Counted from the first letter of the stretch, positions 52,620-62,073 are shown. The stretch is DNA of 64,000 bases from Dolomitihabitans soli (GCF_022213955.1 NZ_JAKNTW010000043.1:1-64000), one strand, 5' to 3'. Numbers and translations: made by a program. The notes: generated by a model not told the origin, from the letters alone.

Positions 52620-53801
52620 TCACGCGGCCCTGGTGACGTCCGAGCGGGGAACGGGCAGCCGGGCGGACACCTGGAATCCGCCGCCGTTCCGGGGCCCCGC
52701 GTCCAGCTGCCCGCCGTACATCGCCACCCGCTCGCGCATGCCCACCAGCCCGTGACCCTGGCCGGCGCGCGACGCCGACGCGCCCCTGCCGTCGTCCACC
52801 ACGCGCAGCGTGATCTCGGCCGGGCCGAGGACCAGCTCCACCGACGCCCGTGCCACCGGCCCGCCGTGCTTGAGGGTGTTGGTGAGCGCCTCCTGCACGA
52901 TGCGGTAGACGGTGAGCTGTTCTCCCTCGGGGACGGCCCCCGCCGTACCGGTGATCTTCAGGCCCACGGGCAGCCCCGACCCCCGGATCTGTTCGACGAG
53001 CTCCTCGATCTGAGCCAGGCCCGGTTGCGGCGCGTACTCCTCCGTGGCGGTGTCGTCCTGCCGCAACACTCCGACCAGCCGGCGCATCTCGGCCAGCGCC
53101 TGCCGCCCCGTCGCCGAGATCGTCCGTACGGCGGCGCGGGCCTGGGCGGGATCGGTGTCCATGGCGTAGCCCGCCCCGTCGGCCTGGACGATGATCACGC
53201 TGACGTTGTGCGCCACCACGTCGTGCAGCTCGCGGGCGATCCGGGCCCGTTCGGTGGCCGCGGCGATCTTGGCCTGCTGGTCGCGTTCCCGCTCGGCCCG
53301 GTCGGCGCGCTCCTCCAGCTCCTCCAGGTAACGGCGCCGGGTGTTGGCGTAGATCCCGGTCACCCAGACGGCGACCACGAACATCGAGCCGCTGGCGAAG
53401 GATCCCGGGGACAGGGTCTGCCAGTGGGACATGACCAGGACCAGGCCCAGCTCCGCCACCAGCCCGGCGGCGACCGCCCAGCGCAGCCGGCAGCCGGCGG
53501 CCACGGCGTACATCGCGATGAGCACGGAGACGTTCGCCGTGGCGGGGTCCAGCCCCGCCAGCCACTGGCCGAAGCTGACCAGCGAGACCACCGCGAACAC
53601 CTCGCGCGGCCGCTCCCGCCGCCACACCAGCGGCGCGATCAGCAGCGTGGAGAGGACCAGGTAGCCCCAGACGCTCGGCGCCCCCTCCCCGGACGTGTAG
53701 GAGGCGATGCCGAGCAGGCAGAACAGGGCGATCGGGGACACCCACAGGACGTCCACGATCACGCGATGGCGCTCGCCCCAGGCGCGCAGGCTCCCGAACA
53801 C
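52620..53801 (-). CDS. Sensor histidine kinase, NarL-partner (HisKA_3) type
   Basis: The 393-residue kinase has five or six N-terminal membrane helices forming a small sensor, a coiled linker, then the HisKA_3 dimerisation helix with the phosphoaccepting His193 (IARELHDVVAHNVSVI) and an ATPase domain with VYRIVQEALTNTLKHG and LRVVDDGRG. The small outside loops suggest sensing of membrane stress, for example antibiotics. Such kinases next to a MacB exporter commonly control it. Confidence 0.93.
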   Translation of the reverse strand: MFGSLRAWGERHRVIVDVLWVSPIALFCLLGIASYTSGEGAPSVWGYLVLSTLLIAPLVWRRERPREVFAVVSLVSFGQWLAGLDPATANVSVLIAMYAVAAGCRLRWAVAAGLVAELGLVLVMSHWQTLSPGSFASGSMFVVAVWVTGIYANTRRRYLEELEERADRAERERDQQAKIAAATERARIARELHDVVAHNVSVIIVQADGAGYAMDTDPAQARAAVRTISATGRQALAEMRRLVGVLRQDDTATEEYAPQPGLAQIEELVEQIRGSGLPVGLKITGTAGAVPEGEQLTVYRIVQEALTNTLKHGGPVARASVELVLGPAEITLRVVDDGRGASASRAGQGHGLVGMRERVAMYGGQLDAGPRNGGGFQVSARLPVPRSDVTRAA

Positions 53802-54152
53802 ATGCCAACCCTATGTATCCGCCGGGCGCCCGCCTTCCGTCTGGAGGCTGAGTTCGGGATACGACTCAGGTCGCAGGTGTCACCCTGTTTACGCGGTCCT
53901 TACACCTCGTAGAACACCATGGTGATCGGGAGCGCTCCTTCCGAGGGGCGGGTAAAGGGAGATCTGTGGCCGACGGATCGTAACGATGCCGGGTCGCGCG
54001 GCGAAGAGGACGCGTCGCGCGGCCCAATCTCTCCGAGGGCGGCCGCTAGAGCGCGAGATGCGTACGAAGAGCGGCTAGTGCTACCAGAGGGCACGTTGCG
54101 GTCCGTGCCGGCTGCGGTCCTGTCTTCAGGGTCCGGTTCGCCGGCTGGCGAA
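53802..54152. other. Gene-poor 351-base stretch between the kinase and the tRNA
   Basis: The stretch has no convincing gene. Overlapping frames on both strands lack codon bias and domain signals. It holds a direct repeat GTCGCGCGGC near 53994 and 54016 and the promoter of the kinase. A six-base-stem hairpin (TTCGCC/GGCGAA, 54137-54152) abuts the tRNA 3' end. I see no other RNA. Confidence 0.6.
54137..54152 (-). terminator. Hairpin directly after the tRNA 3' end
   Basis: TTCGCC (54137-54142) pairs with GGCGAA (54147-54152) with a four-base loop. It begins at the base after the encoded CCA (on the minus strand) and may aid tRNA 3' processing or termination. Confidence 0.5.
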
Positions 54153-54229
54153 TGGTGGGGCCGATGGGATTCGAACCCACACTGTCATGATCCTAAGTCA
54201 TGCGTCTCCTGCCGTTGGACTACGGCCCC
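54153..54229 (-). tRNA. tRNA with anticodon UAG and a short variable arm (identity unclear)
   Basis: The minus-strand sequence folds as a full cloverleaf. The acceptor GGGGCCG/CGGCCCC has seven perfect pairs, the D-arm is GTC/GAC, the anticodon stem is CATGA/TCATG with loop CTTAGGA, the variable arm is only ACAGT, and the T-arm is GTGGG/CCCAT with loop TTCGAAT. The discriminator is A and CCA is encoded. The anticodon U-A-G should read CUA leucine codons, but bacterial leucine tRNAs have a long variable arm that this one lacks. The body resembles tRNA-Glu or tRNA-Arg. The amino acid it carries cannot be settled from sequence. Confidence 0.85.
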
Positions 54230-54463
54230 GCCTTTCCTCGCCCAGCAGGGGCGGAGGAACAGGAATTCGTATTCAGTTGTCGGGCCGGACCTCGTTGGCG
54301 CGTTCGACGCCGATCGGGCATTCAGATCTTACAGGCTGGGTCCCCCTGTGACATCCCGGTTATCGTTGTCGCAGGTCCGCGAGGTCTGGCCGGGTCGCGG
54401 GGAGGCGACGCCACGTCTGCAGGGGAATCGCCGGCACTTATTCGTTTATGAATGCGAGGCGAT

Positions 54464-54940
54464 TCAGGAAAGGCCGAGTTTCTTCTTGAGGGCCGCCACG
54501 TGGCCGGTGGCCTTCACGTTGTAGAGGGCCTTGTCGATTTTCCCGTCGGCGTCGATGACGAAGGTCGAGCGGATGACGCCGGTGACCTTCTTGCCGTAGA
54601 GGGACTTCTCGCCGTAGGCGCCGTACGCCTTGTGGACCTCCAGCTCGGGGTCCGACAGCAGCGGGAAGGTCAGCGCGTCGCGCTCGACGAACTTGGCGAG
54701 CTTGGCGGGCTTGTCCTTCGAGACGCCGAGCACCACGTAGTCGGCGTCGGCCAGCTCGCCCAGGTTGTCGCGGAAGTCGCACGCCTGCTTGGTGCAGCCG
54801 GGGGTCATCGCGGCCGGGTAGAAGTAGAGGATGACCCGCTTGCCGCGGTAGGCGTCGAGCGACACGTCGGCGCCGTCGGCGTCGGGCAGGGTGAAATCCG
54901 GTGCGGCGTCGCCTGGCTCAAGCCTGCTGTCGTCAGCCAC
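54464..54940 (-). CDS. bcp: Thioredoxin-dependent thiol peroxidase (BCP/PrxQ)
   Basis: The 158-residue peroxiredoxin reduces hydroperoxides using thioredoxin. The peroxidatic Cys49 lies in YPAAMTPGCTKQACDF and the resolving Cys54 follows five residues later, the BCP helix pattern. VVLGVSKDKPAKLAKFVERD and FVIDADGKI are conserved. The 234 bases between it and the tRNA hold no ORF. Confidence 0.95.
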   Translation of the reverse strand: MADDSRLEPGDAAPDFTLPDADGADVSLDAYRGKRVILYFYPAAMTPGCTKQACDFRDNLGELADADYVVLGVSKDKPAKLAKFVERDALTFPLLSDPELEVHKAYGAYGEKSLYGKKVTGVIRSTFVIDADGKIDKALYNVKATGHVAALKKKLGLS

Positions 54941-55102
54941 GGGTCCTCCTTCATGGGCCGGGGCGTGCCCGTCGTCGGCTCGCCCGGCGGCCTCGCTGGC
55001 ACGGCAATGGGTTCCCGGATCAACTTACCGGCCTGCCCAGCGTGCCGTGCGCCCGTCACACCTGACAGACTGATCGACGTCAGGGGCGACGAGAGGAGAG
55101 CC

Positions 55103-55480
55103 ATGGCGGACACCGATCCCGATGAGCTGGAGCGCCGGATCGAGAGCACCCGCGCCGATCTCGCGCGCACGGTCGACGCCATCGCCGACAGGGTGAGCCC
55201 CAAGCGGGTCGTCCAGCGCGGCGTCGCCAGGGCCAAGGCGAACGCCGAGCACCTGGTGGCCATGGTCGGCGACAAAGTCGGCGACCTGGTCGAGGACGTG
55301 AGCGGGGACAGGCCCGGCGCCGGGGTGGACGGACCGGGCACGGCCGCGTTCGGGGCGCAGCCCGACGACCTGTGGGAGGAACGCGACCCGATGCGCGATC
55401 TCGCGCCGGTCCTGATCGGCGTGGGCGCGGTCCTGGTGGTCGGCGCGGCGGTCCTGCTGTGGCGCCGGCGTCGCAGGTGA
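55103..55480 (+). CDS. DUF3618 membrane protein
   Basis: The 125-residue protein begins with the DUF3618 pattern DPDELERRIESTRADLARTV, an amphipathic helix, followed by IADRVSPKRVVQRG. It ends with one membrane helix, DLAPVLIGVGAVLVVGAAVL, and a basic tail. Function unknown. GAGGAGAG lies just before the ATG. It is divergent from bcp, a neighbour it has in other actinobacteria too. Confidence 0.88.
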   Translation: MADTDPDELERRIESTRADLARTVDAIADRVSPKRVVQRGVARAKANAEHLVAMVGDKVGDLVEDVSGDRPGAGVDGPGTAAFGAQPDDLWEERDPMRDLAPVLIGVGAVLVVGAAVLLWRRRRR

Positions 55481-55574
55481 GTACCGGTCCCGCCACTGAG
55501 TAAGGGGCTACTCATGTGCGGGGCCTTCCGATCCTTGAGCATCACTGGTGGGTGCGAAAAGGAGAGGAAAGCGA

Positions 55575-56081
55575 ATGAATCGGACGATCCGCACAACGCT
55601 TGGGTTCGTGGTCGCGGGGGCGCTCACGCTGACCATGGCCCCGGCGGCACTCGCCGCGCCGACCACGGCTCCGGCGAGCGCGGGTGCGACAGCACAGGGG
55701 GCCGCCGACTTCGAGGACACCTGGGGTCGCTACTACTCACGTAACCGCCTGGCCTATGCCAGAGGGGATCTCGCGGTGGACGGGGACGAGGACGGCAACA
55801 CCGTGGAGGTGTCGGGGCGAATCCACGACCGCGACTTCCGATCCGCCTCGCGGGGCGGTAAATGCGGTTATGTCATCTTCGAGGGTGTCTTCCTCGACGA
55901 GGACGAGGACGACTGGAGCCGGATCAAGCGCTACAAGCACTGTGGTTCCGGCGGCTCGCGCTACTTCGAGTGGGACGAGGACGACGTCGTCCAGCTACGC
56001 GTGAAGGTCTGCCAGACCAATCCCCGAGCCTGGCGCACCAGCGACTGCGGCCGCTGGCGTGAGCTGGACCTCGGCTTCTGA
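55575..56081 (+). CDS. Secreted protein of unknown function
   Basis: The 168-residue protein has a clean signal peptide (MNRTIRTTLGFVVAGALTLT, cleavage after AALAA near 31). The mature beta-rich domain has three cysteines (GGKCGYVIF, KHCGSGG and CQTNPRAW) plus one near the end (SDCGRW). Acidic stretches DEDEDDW and WDEDDV suggest calcium or surface binding. No family recognised; similar small secreted proteins are common in sporulating actinobacteria. GGAGAGG precedes the ATG. Confidence 0.78.
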   Translation: MNRTIRTTLGFVVAGALTLTMAPAALAAPTTAPASAGATAQGAADFEDTWGRYYSRNRLAYARGDLAVDGDEDGNTVEVSGRIHDRDFRSASRGGKCGYVIFEGVFLDEDEDDWSRIKRYKHCGSGGSRYFEWDEDDVVQLRVKVCQTNPRAWRTSDCGRWRELDLGF

Positions 56082-56087
56082 GCGAGC

Positions 56088-56320
56088 GGTCACCGAAACG
56101 TACGGCCCTCGCCCTGGTGGGCGGGGTGAGGGCCGTAGGCGTGGGTTCGGCCGAGGGGATGGTCGCGGGAATGTGCGGTCCTCGCCCTGATGGGGGCCGT
56201 AGGCGTGGCTTCGGCCGGGAGCGGTCACCGGAACGTGCGGTCCTCGCCCTGGCGGGGGCCGTAGGCGTGGGTTCGGCCGGGGCTTCGGGGGTGGTCACAG
56301 GAACGTGCGGCCCTCGCCTC
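56088..56320. repeat. Imperfect tandem repeats derived from a gene 3' end
   Basis: Units of the type GGTCACCGGAACGTGCGG followed by CCTCGCCC and GGGGGCCGTAGGCGTGG start at 56088, 56161, 56223 and 56293 (spacings 73, 62, 70). The last unit contains the stop and final codons of the deaminase/aldolase gene, and the others lie beyond its stop. Confidence 0.75.
56102..56136. terminator. Stem-loop between convergent genes
   Basis: ACGGCCCTC (56102-56110) pairs with GAGGGCCGT (56128-56136), and CCC/GGG pairs inside extend it. It lies about 20 bases after the secreted protein gene and is part of the first tandem-repeat unit. Confidence 0.65.
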
Positions 56321-57488
56321 GATAGGTGGGGGCCGTTCGCACGATCTCCTCGCCCTCGATCAGGTGGAAGGTCTCGAACCGTTCGCTGAGCTCGCCCGCC
56401 TTGGCGTGCCGGAACCACACGCGGTCGCCCAGGCACAGGTCGTCGGCGGCGAGCCCGCGCAGCGGAGTCTGGACCTCGCCCGCGCCCTCCTCGGGGTCGT
56501 AGGTCAGCCCGGCGGGCAGGTAGGGCTGCGGGAGGCGGGACGGGCCGGGGGAGCCCGACGCCGGGTAGCCGCCGCCGAGCACGGTCACCACCCCCGGCCC
56601 CGGACGCCGCACGACGGGCAGCGCGAAGACCGCCGCCGGCCGGCCGTCGAAGCCGCGGTAGAAGTCGAACAGGCGGGGATGGAAGAAGCCGGAGCCGGCG
56701 GTGACCTCGGTCACCGCCTTCTCCATGACCGTCTTCTCGACGCTGCCGGTGCCGCCGCCGTTCACGAACGCGAGGTCGGCCACCTGCCGTACGGCGTGCG
56801 CGATCCGGCCCCTGCGGACGATCAGCTCGTGCTGTGACCTCGCCTGCATCAGGCGGATCGCGCGGGCGCGGGCGGGGCGGCCCGGCGGGTCGTCGCCGAC
56901 GCCCGCGATCTGCGACTCGTAGGCCATCAGGCCGGTCAGCCGGAAGCCGGGCCGCCTGACGACCTCGGCGGCCAGCTCGGCGGCCTGGTCCGGCGACCGG
57001 ATGGGGGAGCGTCTGGCCCCGGCCCTGAACCGGCCGCCGAGCGTGACGAACCCAGCATCGATATCCAGACATATCTGGATCTCTTGGCGGGCGGGGACCG
57101 TCCTCGCCGCGGCATCGATCAGATCCAGGTGCTCGATGCAGTCGATCATCAGCGTGATCTCGTCGGCCGCCGTGGCGTCCCCCGCCAGGGTGGCGATCGC
57201 GTGCCGGTCGGCGGTCGGATAGGCGACCAGGACGTCGCGCACTCCGGTACTCGCCAGCCAGAGCGCCTCAGGCAGGGTGAACCCCATGACGCCCTCGAAG
57301 CCCTCCATCGCGAGGACGCGCGACAGCACCTCCCGGCAGCGGATCGATTTGCTCGCCACCCGGATCGGCTTGCCGTTCGCCCGGCGCGCCAGATCGGCGG
57401 CGTTGGCGCGGAGTGCGGCCAGATCGACGACGGCGAAGGGTGGCGAGAGCTCCGCGGTGGCCCGATCGTATCGCTCGCGGTCATCCAT
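56295..57488 (-). CDS. Amino acid deaminase/aldolase, alanine-racemase fold
   Basis: The 397-residue PLP enzyme has the TIM-barrel start PFAVVDLAALRANAADLARR, with the PLP lysine in PIRVASKSIRCREVL, and QICLDIDAGFVTLGGRF. It ends with a C-terminal domain including VLGGGYPASG and LGDRVWFRHAKAGEL. This matches the D-threonine aldolase / D-amino-acid deaminase group. Substrate is uncertain. The ATG at 57488 begins MDDRERYDRA; upstream in-frame residues look non-coding. Its final codons are repeated downstream. Confidence 0.85.
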   Translation of the reverse strand: MDDRERYDRATAELSPPFAVVDLAALRANAADLARRANGKPIRVASKSIRCREVLSRVLAMEGFEGVMGFTLPEALWLASTGVRDVLVAYPTADRHAIATLAGDATAADEITLMIDCIEHLDLIDAAARTVPARQEIQICLDIDAGFVTLGGRFRAGARRSPIRSPDQAAELAAEVVRRPGFRLTGLMAYESQIAGVGDDPPGRPARARAIRLMQARSQHELIVRRGRIAHAVRQVADLAFVNGGGTGSVEKTVMEKAVTEVTAGSGFFHPRLFDFYRGFDGRPAAVFALPVVRRPGPGVVTVLGGGYPASGSPGPSRLPQPYLPAGLTYDPEEGAGEVQTPLRGLAADDLCLGDRVWFRHAKAGELSERFETFHLIEGEEIVRTAPTYRGEGRTFL

Positions 57489-57635
57489 GGACGCAGCGTA
57501 ACGCCGCAATGAATGTGAGCATAGCTCGTGTTGGTCTCGGCGGTAAATTCTCGTGCCAGGCACCCCCCGGGATCGTGCAAACGGGCGGTTCGGCGGCCAC
57601 ACTCGCGCCGCTCCCGCGATAACCCTGCCAGGGTG

Positions 57636-58223
57636 ATGACATCAGTCCAGGACGCCGCCCCCGCCCCCGCCAGGGCGCCCGTCGACACGAAGGTGTTGCG
57701 CCGCCCCCGCACCCCGGCCGGGCTCGCCGTCGCGGTGCCGCTGTCGGCGGTGCTCTCCCTGCTGGCCGCCGAGGCGGTGAGCGAGGTCATGGGTGCGCCG
57801 CTCGGGATCGTGCCGTTCGAGCGGCTGGCCGCCGTCGCCGCCACCCGCGCCTGGTCCGACCCGCTGGTGCAGTGCGCGGCCGGCGGGCTGGCCGTACTGG
57901 GGTTCGTGCTGCTGGCGGCCGCCCTGATCCCCGGCAGGTCCAGGCTGGTCCCGGTGAAGACCGCCGACCCGCTGATCGTGATCGGCTTCACCCGCGCGGG
58001 GCTGTGCCGTACGCTGCGGACGCTCGCCGAGTCGGTGGACGGCGTGGACCACGCGCGGGTTCGCCTGGTGCGTGGGCAGATCGAGATCTCCGTGGTCACC
58101 GAGGCGGAGTGCGCCGGCACGCTGCTCCGCCAGGTGGGGGCCACGGTCGGCGACCGGCTCGCCGGGCTGGGCGCCCTCGGTGGCGCCGAGGTGGTCGTAC
58201 GGCTGCGCGGAACGGGAGCGTGA
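57636..58223 (+). CDS. DUF6286 membrane protein (Asp23-associated)
   Basis: This 195-residue protein has a Pro/Ala-rich start, two membrane helices (LAVAVPLSAVLSLLAAEAVS and AAGGLAVLGFVLLAAALIP) and a cytoplasmic Asp23-like domain (TLRTLAESVDGVDHARVRLV, VVVRLRGTG). DUF6286 proteins occur with Asp23/AmaP alkaline-shock genes, as here. The ATG or the GTG three bases before it could be the start. TAACCC at 57620 suggests a leaderless transcript. No separate Asp23 gene is in the window. Confidence 0.78.
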   Translation: MTSVQDAAPAPARAPVDTKVLRRPRTPAGLAVAVPLSAVLSLLAAEAVSEVMGAPLGIVPFERLAAVAATRAWSDPLVQCAAGGLAVLGFVLLAAALIPGRSRLVPVKTADPLIVIGFTRAGLCRTLRTLAESVDGVDHARVRLVRGQIEISVVTEAECAGTLLRQVGATVGDRLAGLGALGGAEVVVRLRGTGA

Positions 58224-58224
58224 G

Positions 58225-58698
58225 ATGCGCGCCTACCGGGGCAACCGGATCGGCCTGGCCGTCGTCGGCACGCTCGCTCTGTCGGCGGGCGCGTACGGCC
58301 TGCTGCGCGGGCGCGGGTCGCTGCCCGCGCAGCCCGCCGGCGACCACCTGCTCGGCGCCGAGCTACCGGATCACCCGCTGGTGCCCCTGCTGCTGGTCGT
58401 CCTCGCCATGGTGGCGTTGCGGTGGCTGGTGCGCGCGGCCGGCTGGGGCCGCCTCGGGCGGCGGACCGGCTCAGGGGTTGCGATGATCGGTGTTGGGCTT
58501 AAAGAAGTCGAAGGGCTCAGGGTCGGGGTCAGGATCGTGGGTGACGAGCGGCTGCGAATCGGAGTCTCCTGCGCGCCAGACACGGACGTCTGCCGACTGG
58601 TCGCCCGGCTGGACGCGGGAGTGGTGAGCCGGGCGCGGCGGGCGGTCGGCGACGACGGGCTGCCGGCGCTGGTCCGGCTGCACGTGCGCAGGCGCTAG
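58225..58698 (+). CDS. AmaP-like alkaline-shock membrane anchor
   Basis: The 157-residue protein has two helices ([19 protein letters not shown] and [18 protein letters not shown]) and a C-terminal Asp23-like domain ([31 protein letters not shown]). It starts two bases after the DUF6286 gene, so the two form a pair. Its last 228 bases overlap the convergent membrane-protein gene on the minus strand. Codon bias in the overlap is weaker, as expected where both strands code. Confidence 0.72.
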   Translation: MRAYRGNRIGLAVVGTLALSAGAYGLLRGRGSLPAQPAGDHLLGAELPDHPLVPLLLVVLAMVALRWLVRAAGWGRLGRRTGSGVAMIGVGLKEVEGLRVGVRIVGDERLRIGVSCAPDTDVCRLVARLDAGVVSRARRAVGDDGLPALVRLHVRRR

Positions 58699-60195
58699 CG
58701 GAGCGCTGTCCACCACCGCGGGCATCGGCGCGGTGATCGCCTCCGACGACAGGGGAGTGCGCGGGGGAACCGGCGGGGCCGGTTCCCGCAGGGGCGGAGC
58801 GGGCGTCTCCACGACGGGCGGTTCGGGCGGTTCGGGCTTGTTGCGCCGGGCGAAGGCGAGCCCCGCCGCCAGGCACGCCAGCGGTACGGCGGGCAGTACG
58901 TAACGGTGGTCGAAGGCGGCGATGAACGGCGGCAGCGCCAGCAGCACCACCGCCCCGCCGAAGGGCAGCAGCGCCGCGCCGCCCAGCGTGCGCCAGCGCG
59001 CCAGCAGACCGCCGAGACCGAGCAGCAGGATCGCCCCGAGGAACGGCCCGCGCAGGAACCCCTGCTCCTGATAGGTCCGCAACCACCCGGCGTACGGCTC
59101 GACCATGATCGTCGCGCCGGACGAGCCCTGGTAGGCGGTGGTGACCTCGGTGGCCGTCTGGTCCTTGGAGGCCGCCTGGTCGGAGAAGGGCTTGACCGAG
59201 TCGGGGAAGACGTACGCGCTCTGCGGGCCCTTGACGGGATACACCCAGCGGGTCCAGTCGAAGATGTGCACCGCGTCGGCCGCCCCGGCACTCAGGAAGT
59301 CGAGCGGCTGGGCGCGGATGGCCCGGACGGCGAAGGCCCCGGCCACCTCGTTGCGGTCGATCCCCATGGCCGCGGGGGAGTTGAGCGGGGACTTGCCGCT
59401 CCAGATGTACATCGGCGGGACCATGCGCGTCGCCGTCGGCTCCGGGGGGCACAGCTTGGCCTCCTCCGGGGGAGGGGCGATCTTGGCGCAGTCGGCGAAG
59501 GTCATGGTGCGCGCCCACAGGAAGACGTTGCTGCGCGTCAGCCCGAAGTCGCCGTGCTCCGCCCTGAACCAGGTGGCGTACGCCCCCAGGCCCAGCGCGG
59601 CGGTCAGCGTCGCCGCGACCACGGCCCGCCAGCCCGCCCGGCGCAGGACCAGGAACACCAGCAGCACGGCGATCAGCGGCAGGCCGATCGTCCTGGTGAC
59701 GGTCGCGGCGACGAGCAGCAGCCCGGCGACCGCGGCCATCCACGCCGCAGGCCGCTCCCGCCACAGGATCAGCGTCACCGCCGCGACGGCCAGGAACGTG
59801 AACAGCAGGTCGGCCATGATCAGATGTTCGAGCTGCACCTGGTGCACGTCGAACAGCATCGGGATCAAGAAGATCGCCGCGACCCAGCCGGGCAGCCTGG
59901 TCCTGCGCCGCAGCACCAGATAGACGCAGACGGCGATGGCCAGCCCCAGCACGTGCTGCACGATCGCGACGGCCTGGACGCTCTCCAGCGGCCGCAGCGC
60001 CCACAGGAGCAGCGAGTAGCCGGAGGGGCGCGACTCCAGGGGACGCGGGTCGAGCGAGGCGTTCAGGTAGGCGAAGGAGTCGGCCCAGAACCAGAGCGCC
60101 GGCTGGTAACCGAGCACGGCCAGCGCCCGCAGCCCCGCCCCGCCGAGCAGCGCGACGAGGAACAACCAGTGGGAGCGGAGAAGCGCTGACACCAT
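58471..60195 (-). CDS. Multi-pass membrane protein, GT-C glycosyltransferase-like
   Basis: This 574-residue protein has about 10-11 membrane helices. The first outer loop, [20 protein letters not shown], has an acidic residue placed as in GT-C (ArnT/PMT-like) enzymes, with [12 protein letters not shown] next. After the last helix ([17 protein letters not shown]) comes a long proline-rich cytoplasmic tail ending [17 protein letters not shown]. The donor and acceptor are unknown. ATG 60195 has GGAGGT just upstream. The tail is the part that overlaps the AmaP-like gene. Confidence 0.7.
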   Translation of the reverse strand: MVSALLRSHWLFLVALLGGAGLRALAVLGYQPALWFWADSFAYLNASLDPRPLESRPSGYSLLLWALRPLESVQAVAIVQHVLGLAIAVCVYLVLRRRTRLPGWVAAIFLIPMLFDVHQVQLEHLIMADLLFTFLAVAAVTLILWRERPAAWMAAVAGLLLVAATVTRTIGLPLIAVLLVFLVLRRAGWRAVVAATLTAALGLGAYATWFRAEHGDFGLTRSNVFLWARTMTFADCAKIAPPPEEAKLCPPEPTATRMVPPMYIWSGKSPLNSPAAMGIDRNEVAGAFAVRAIRAQPLDFLSAGAADAVHIFDWTRWVYPVKGPQSAYVFPDSVKPFSDQAASKDQTATEVTTAYQGSSGATIMVEPYAGWLRTYQEQGFLRGPFLGAILLLGLGGLLARWRTLGGAALLPFGGAVVLLALPPFIAAFDHRYVLPAVPLACLAAGLAFARRNKPEPPEPPVVETPAPPLREPAPPVPPRTPLSSEAITAPMPAVVDSAPLAPAHVQPDQRRQPVVADRPPRPAHHSRVQPGDQSADVRVWRAGDSDSQPLVTHDPDPDPEPFDFFKPNTDHRNP

Positions 60196-60255
60196 GGACC
60201 TCCGCCGCCTCACTCATTCCCGTCAAGTCAGGCAAACCATCTTAGACAGGTTGGA

Positions 60256-61632
60256 TCAGCACTCGATGACGTTGACCGCCAGTCCGCCCCGGCTGGTCTC
60301 CTTGTACTTGTCCAACATGTCCCTGCCGGTGTCGCGCATGGTCTTGACGGCACGGTCGAGCGAGACGAAGTGCCGCCCGTCGCCGCGCAGCGCAATCCTG
60401 GCCGCGGTGATGGCCTTGATGGAGGCCACGGCGTTCCGCTCGATGCACGGGATCTGCACCAGGCCGCCGATCGGGTCGCAGGTCAGGCCCAGGTTGTGCT
60501 CGATGCCGATCTCGGCCGCGTTCTCCACCTGCTCGGGGGTGCCGCCCAGCACCTCGGTGAGCCCGGCGGCGGCCATCGAGCAGGCCGAGCCGACCTCGCC
60601 CTGGCAGCCCACCTCCGCGCCGGAGATGGAGGCGTTCTCCTTGAACAGCACCCCGATCGCCCCGGCGGTCAGCAGGAACCGCACCACGCCCTCCTCGTCG
60701 GAGTGCGGGGTGAACCGGTCGTAGTAGGTCAGCACGGCGGGGATGATGCCGGCCGCGCCGTTGGTCGGCGCGGTGACGACCCGGCCGCCCGCGGCGTTCT
60801 CCTCGTTGACGGCCAGCGCGAACAGGGTCACCCAGTCCATGGTCTGCAACGGGTCCTTCTCCGGCGACTCGCTCTGCAGCCGGCGCTGCAGCTGGTGCGC
60901 CCGGCGCTTGACCTTCAGCCCGCCGGGCAGCACGCCCTCCTGGGCGCAGCCCCGCCGCACGCAGGCCGACATGACCCGCCACAGCTCCAGCAGACCGGTG
61001 TGGATCTCCTCGGCGGTGCGGCCGAACGCCTTTTCGTTCTCCAGCATCAGCCCGGAGATCGACAGACCGGTGTCGGCGCAGTGCCCGAGCAGCTCCACCG
61101 CGGTCGTGAAGGGGTACGGCAGAGGCGTGTCGTCGGGCTTGATCCGGTCGGCCCCGGTGGCCTCCTCGTCGACCACGAAACCGCCGCCGACGGAGTAGTA
61201 GACCTTCTCCCGGAGCGGCTCGCCGGCCTCGTCGAAGGCGGTGAACCGCATCCCGTTGGGGTGGTGCGGAAGCGAGATCTTACGCTCGAACACCAGGTGC
61301 TCGCCGACCACGAAGGGGATCTCGCGCTCGCCGTACAGGGTGACGGTGCCGGAGGCGCGCATGGCGGCCAGGCGGTCATCGACCGTGTCTACGTCGACGG
61401 TCTCGGGCTTCTCGCCGGAGAGGCCGAGCAGGACGGCCTTGTCGCTGCCGTGGCCCTTGCCGGTCAGGCCGAGTGAGCCGTAGAGGATCGCCTCGGCTCC
61501 GAAGACCTTCTCCAGCAGGCCGTCGGCGTGCAGCCCGCGGGCGAACCTGTGGGCCGCGGCCATCGGGCCGCCGGTGTGCGAGCTGGACGGGCCGATACCG
61601 ATCTTGAACAGGTCGAAGACGCTGATCGCCAT
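60256..61632 (-). CDS. sdaA: L-serine ammonia-lyase, iron-sulfur type
   Basis: The 458-residue enzyme deaminates serine to pyruvate. The N-terminal domain has [20 protein letters not shown]. The catalytic part holds the [4Fe-4S] ligands Cys343 ([13 protein letters not shown]), Cys385 ([14 protein letters not shown]) and Cys396, and Cys458 is the very last residue. These are the same positions as in Legionella L-serine dehydratase, where the C-terminal cysteine caps the cluster. It follows gcvT-gcvH on the same strand, so serine made from glycine can be drained to pyruvate. Confidence 0.95.
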   Translation of the reverse strand: MAISVFDLFKIGIGPSSSHTGGPMAAAHRFARGLHADGLLEKVFGAEAILYGSLGLTGKGHGSDKAVLLGLSGEKPETVDVDTVDDRLAAMRASGTVTLYGEREIPFVVGEHLVFERKISLPHHPNGMRFTAFDEAGEPLREKVYYSVGGGFVVDEEATGADRIKPDDTPLPYPFTTAVELLGHCADTGLSISGLMLENEKAFGRTAEEIHTGLLELWRVMSACVRRGCAQEGVLPGGLKVKRRAHQLQRRLQSESPEKDPLQTMDWVTLFALAVNEENAAGGRVVTAPTNGAAGIIPAVLTYYDRFTPHSDEEGVVRFLLTAGAIGVLFKENASISGAEVGCQGEVGSACSMAAAGLTEVLGGTPEQVENAAEIGIEHNLGLTCDPIGGLVQIPCIERNAVASIKAITAARIALRGDGRHFVSLDRAVKTMRDTGRDMLDKYKETSRGGLAVNVIEC

Positions 61633-61654
61633 CGAAGTGCGCCTTTCCTAGGTG

Positions 61655-61679
61655 GCCCGCCGGCGGGTGGCCGGCGGGC
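61655..61679 (-). terminator. Strong stem-loop between gcvH and sdaA
   Basis: GCCCGCCGGC (61655-61664) pairs perfectly with GCCGGCGGGC (61670-61679) with a five-base loop. It could end most gcvTH transcripts or lower sdaA expression relative to them; no T-run follows. Confidence 0.65.
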
Positions 61680-61684
61680 GGGAA

Positions 61685-62073
61685 TCAGGAGTCGCCGATC
61701 GTGAGGGCGGTGTACTCCACCGGTGACAGCAGGTTGCCGGGGTCATCGCCCGCCACGCGGATCCTGAACATCCAGCCGTCGCCGAAGGGGTCGCTGTTGA
61801 CCAGCGAGGGGTCGTCCACCACGGCATCGTTGACCTCGATCACCTCACCGGAGACCGGGGCGAAGATGTCGCTCACCGACTTGGTCGACTCGACCTCGCC
61901 GATCGAGTCGCCCGCCGAGACGGTCGAGCCGACCTCGGGCACCTGGACGAAGACCACGTCACCGAGCGCCTCCGCCGCGTAGGCGGTGATGCCCACGGTC
62001 ACGGTGGCTCCCTCGGCCAGGCCGGCGATCCACTCGTGCTCCTTGGTGTACTTGAGCTCCTCGGGAATGCTGC

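Noticed and set aside
53900-54094. 64-codon minus-strand frame between kinase and tRNA
   Set aside because: Ser/Arg-rich composition, no Shine-Dalgarno and no domain; codon bias is not better than in other frames.
54229-54463. Integration site (attB) at the tRNA
   Set aside because: No direct repeat of the tRNA 3' end, integrase or foreign-looking composition is nearby in the window.
53919-54524. Plus-strand frame across the tRNA
   Set aside because: The segment GRWDSNPHCHDPKSC is a typical translation artefact of an antisense tRNA gene; no promoter or RBS.
56088-56320. Repeats considered as CRISPR or as integron-type sites
   Set aside because: Only four imperfect units without spacers, no cas or integrase genes, and they derive from the adjacent gene's 3' end.
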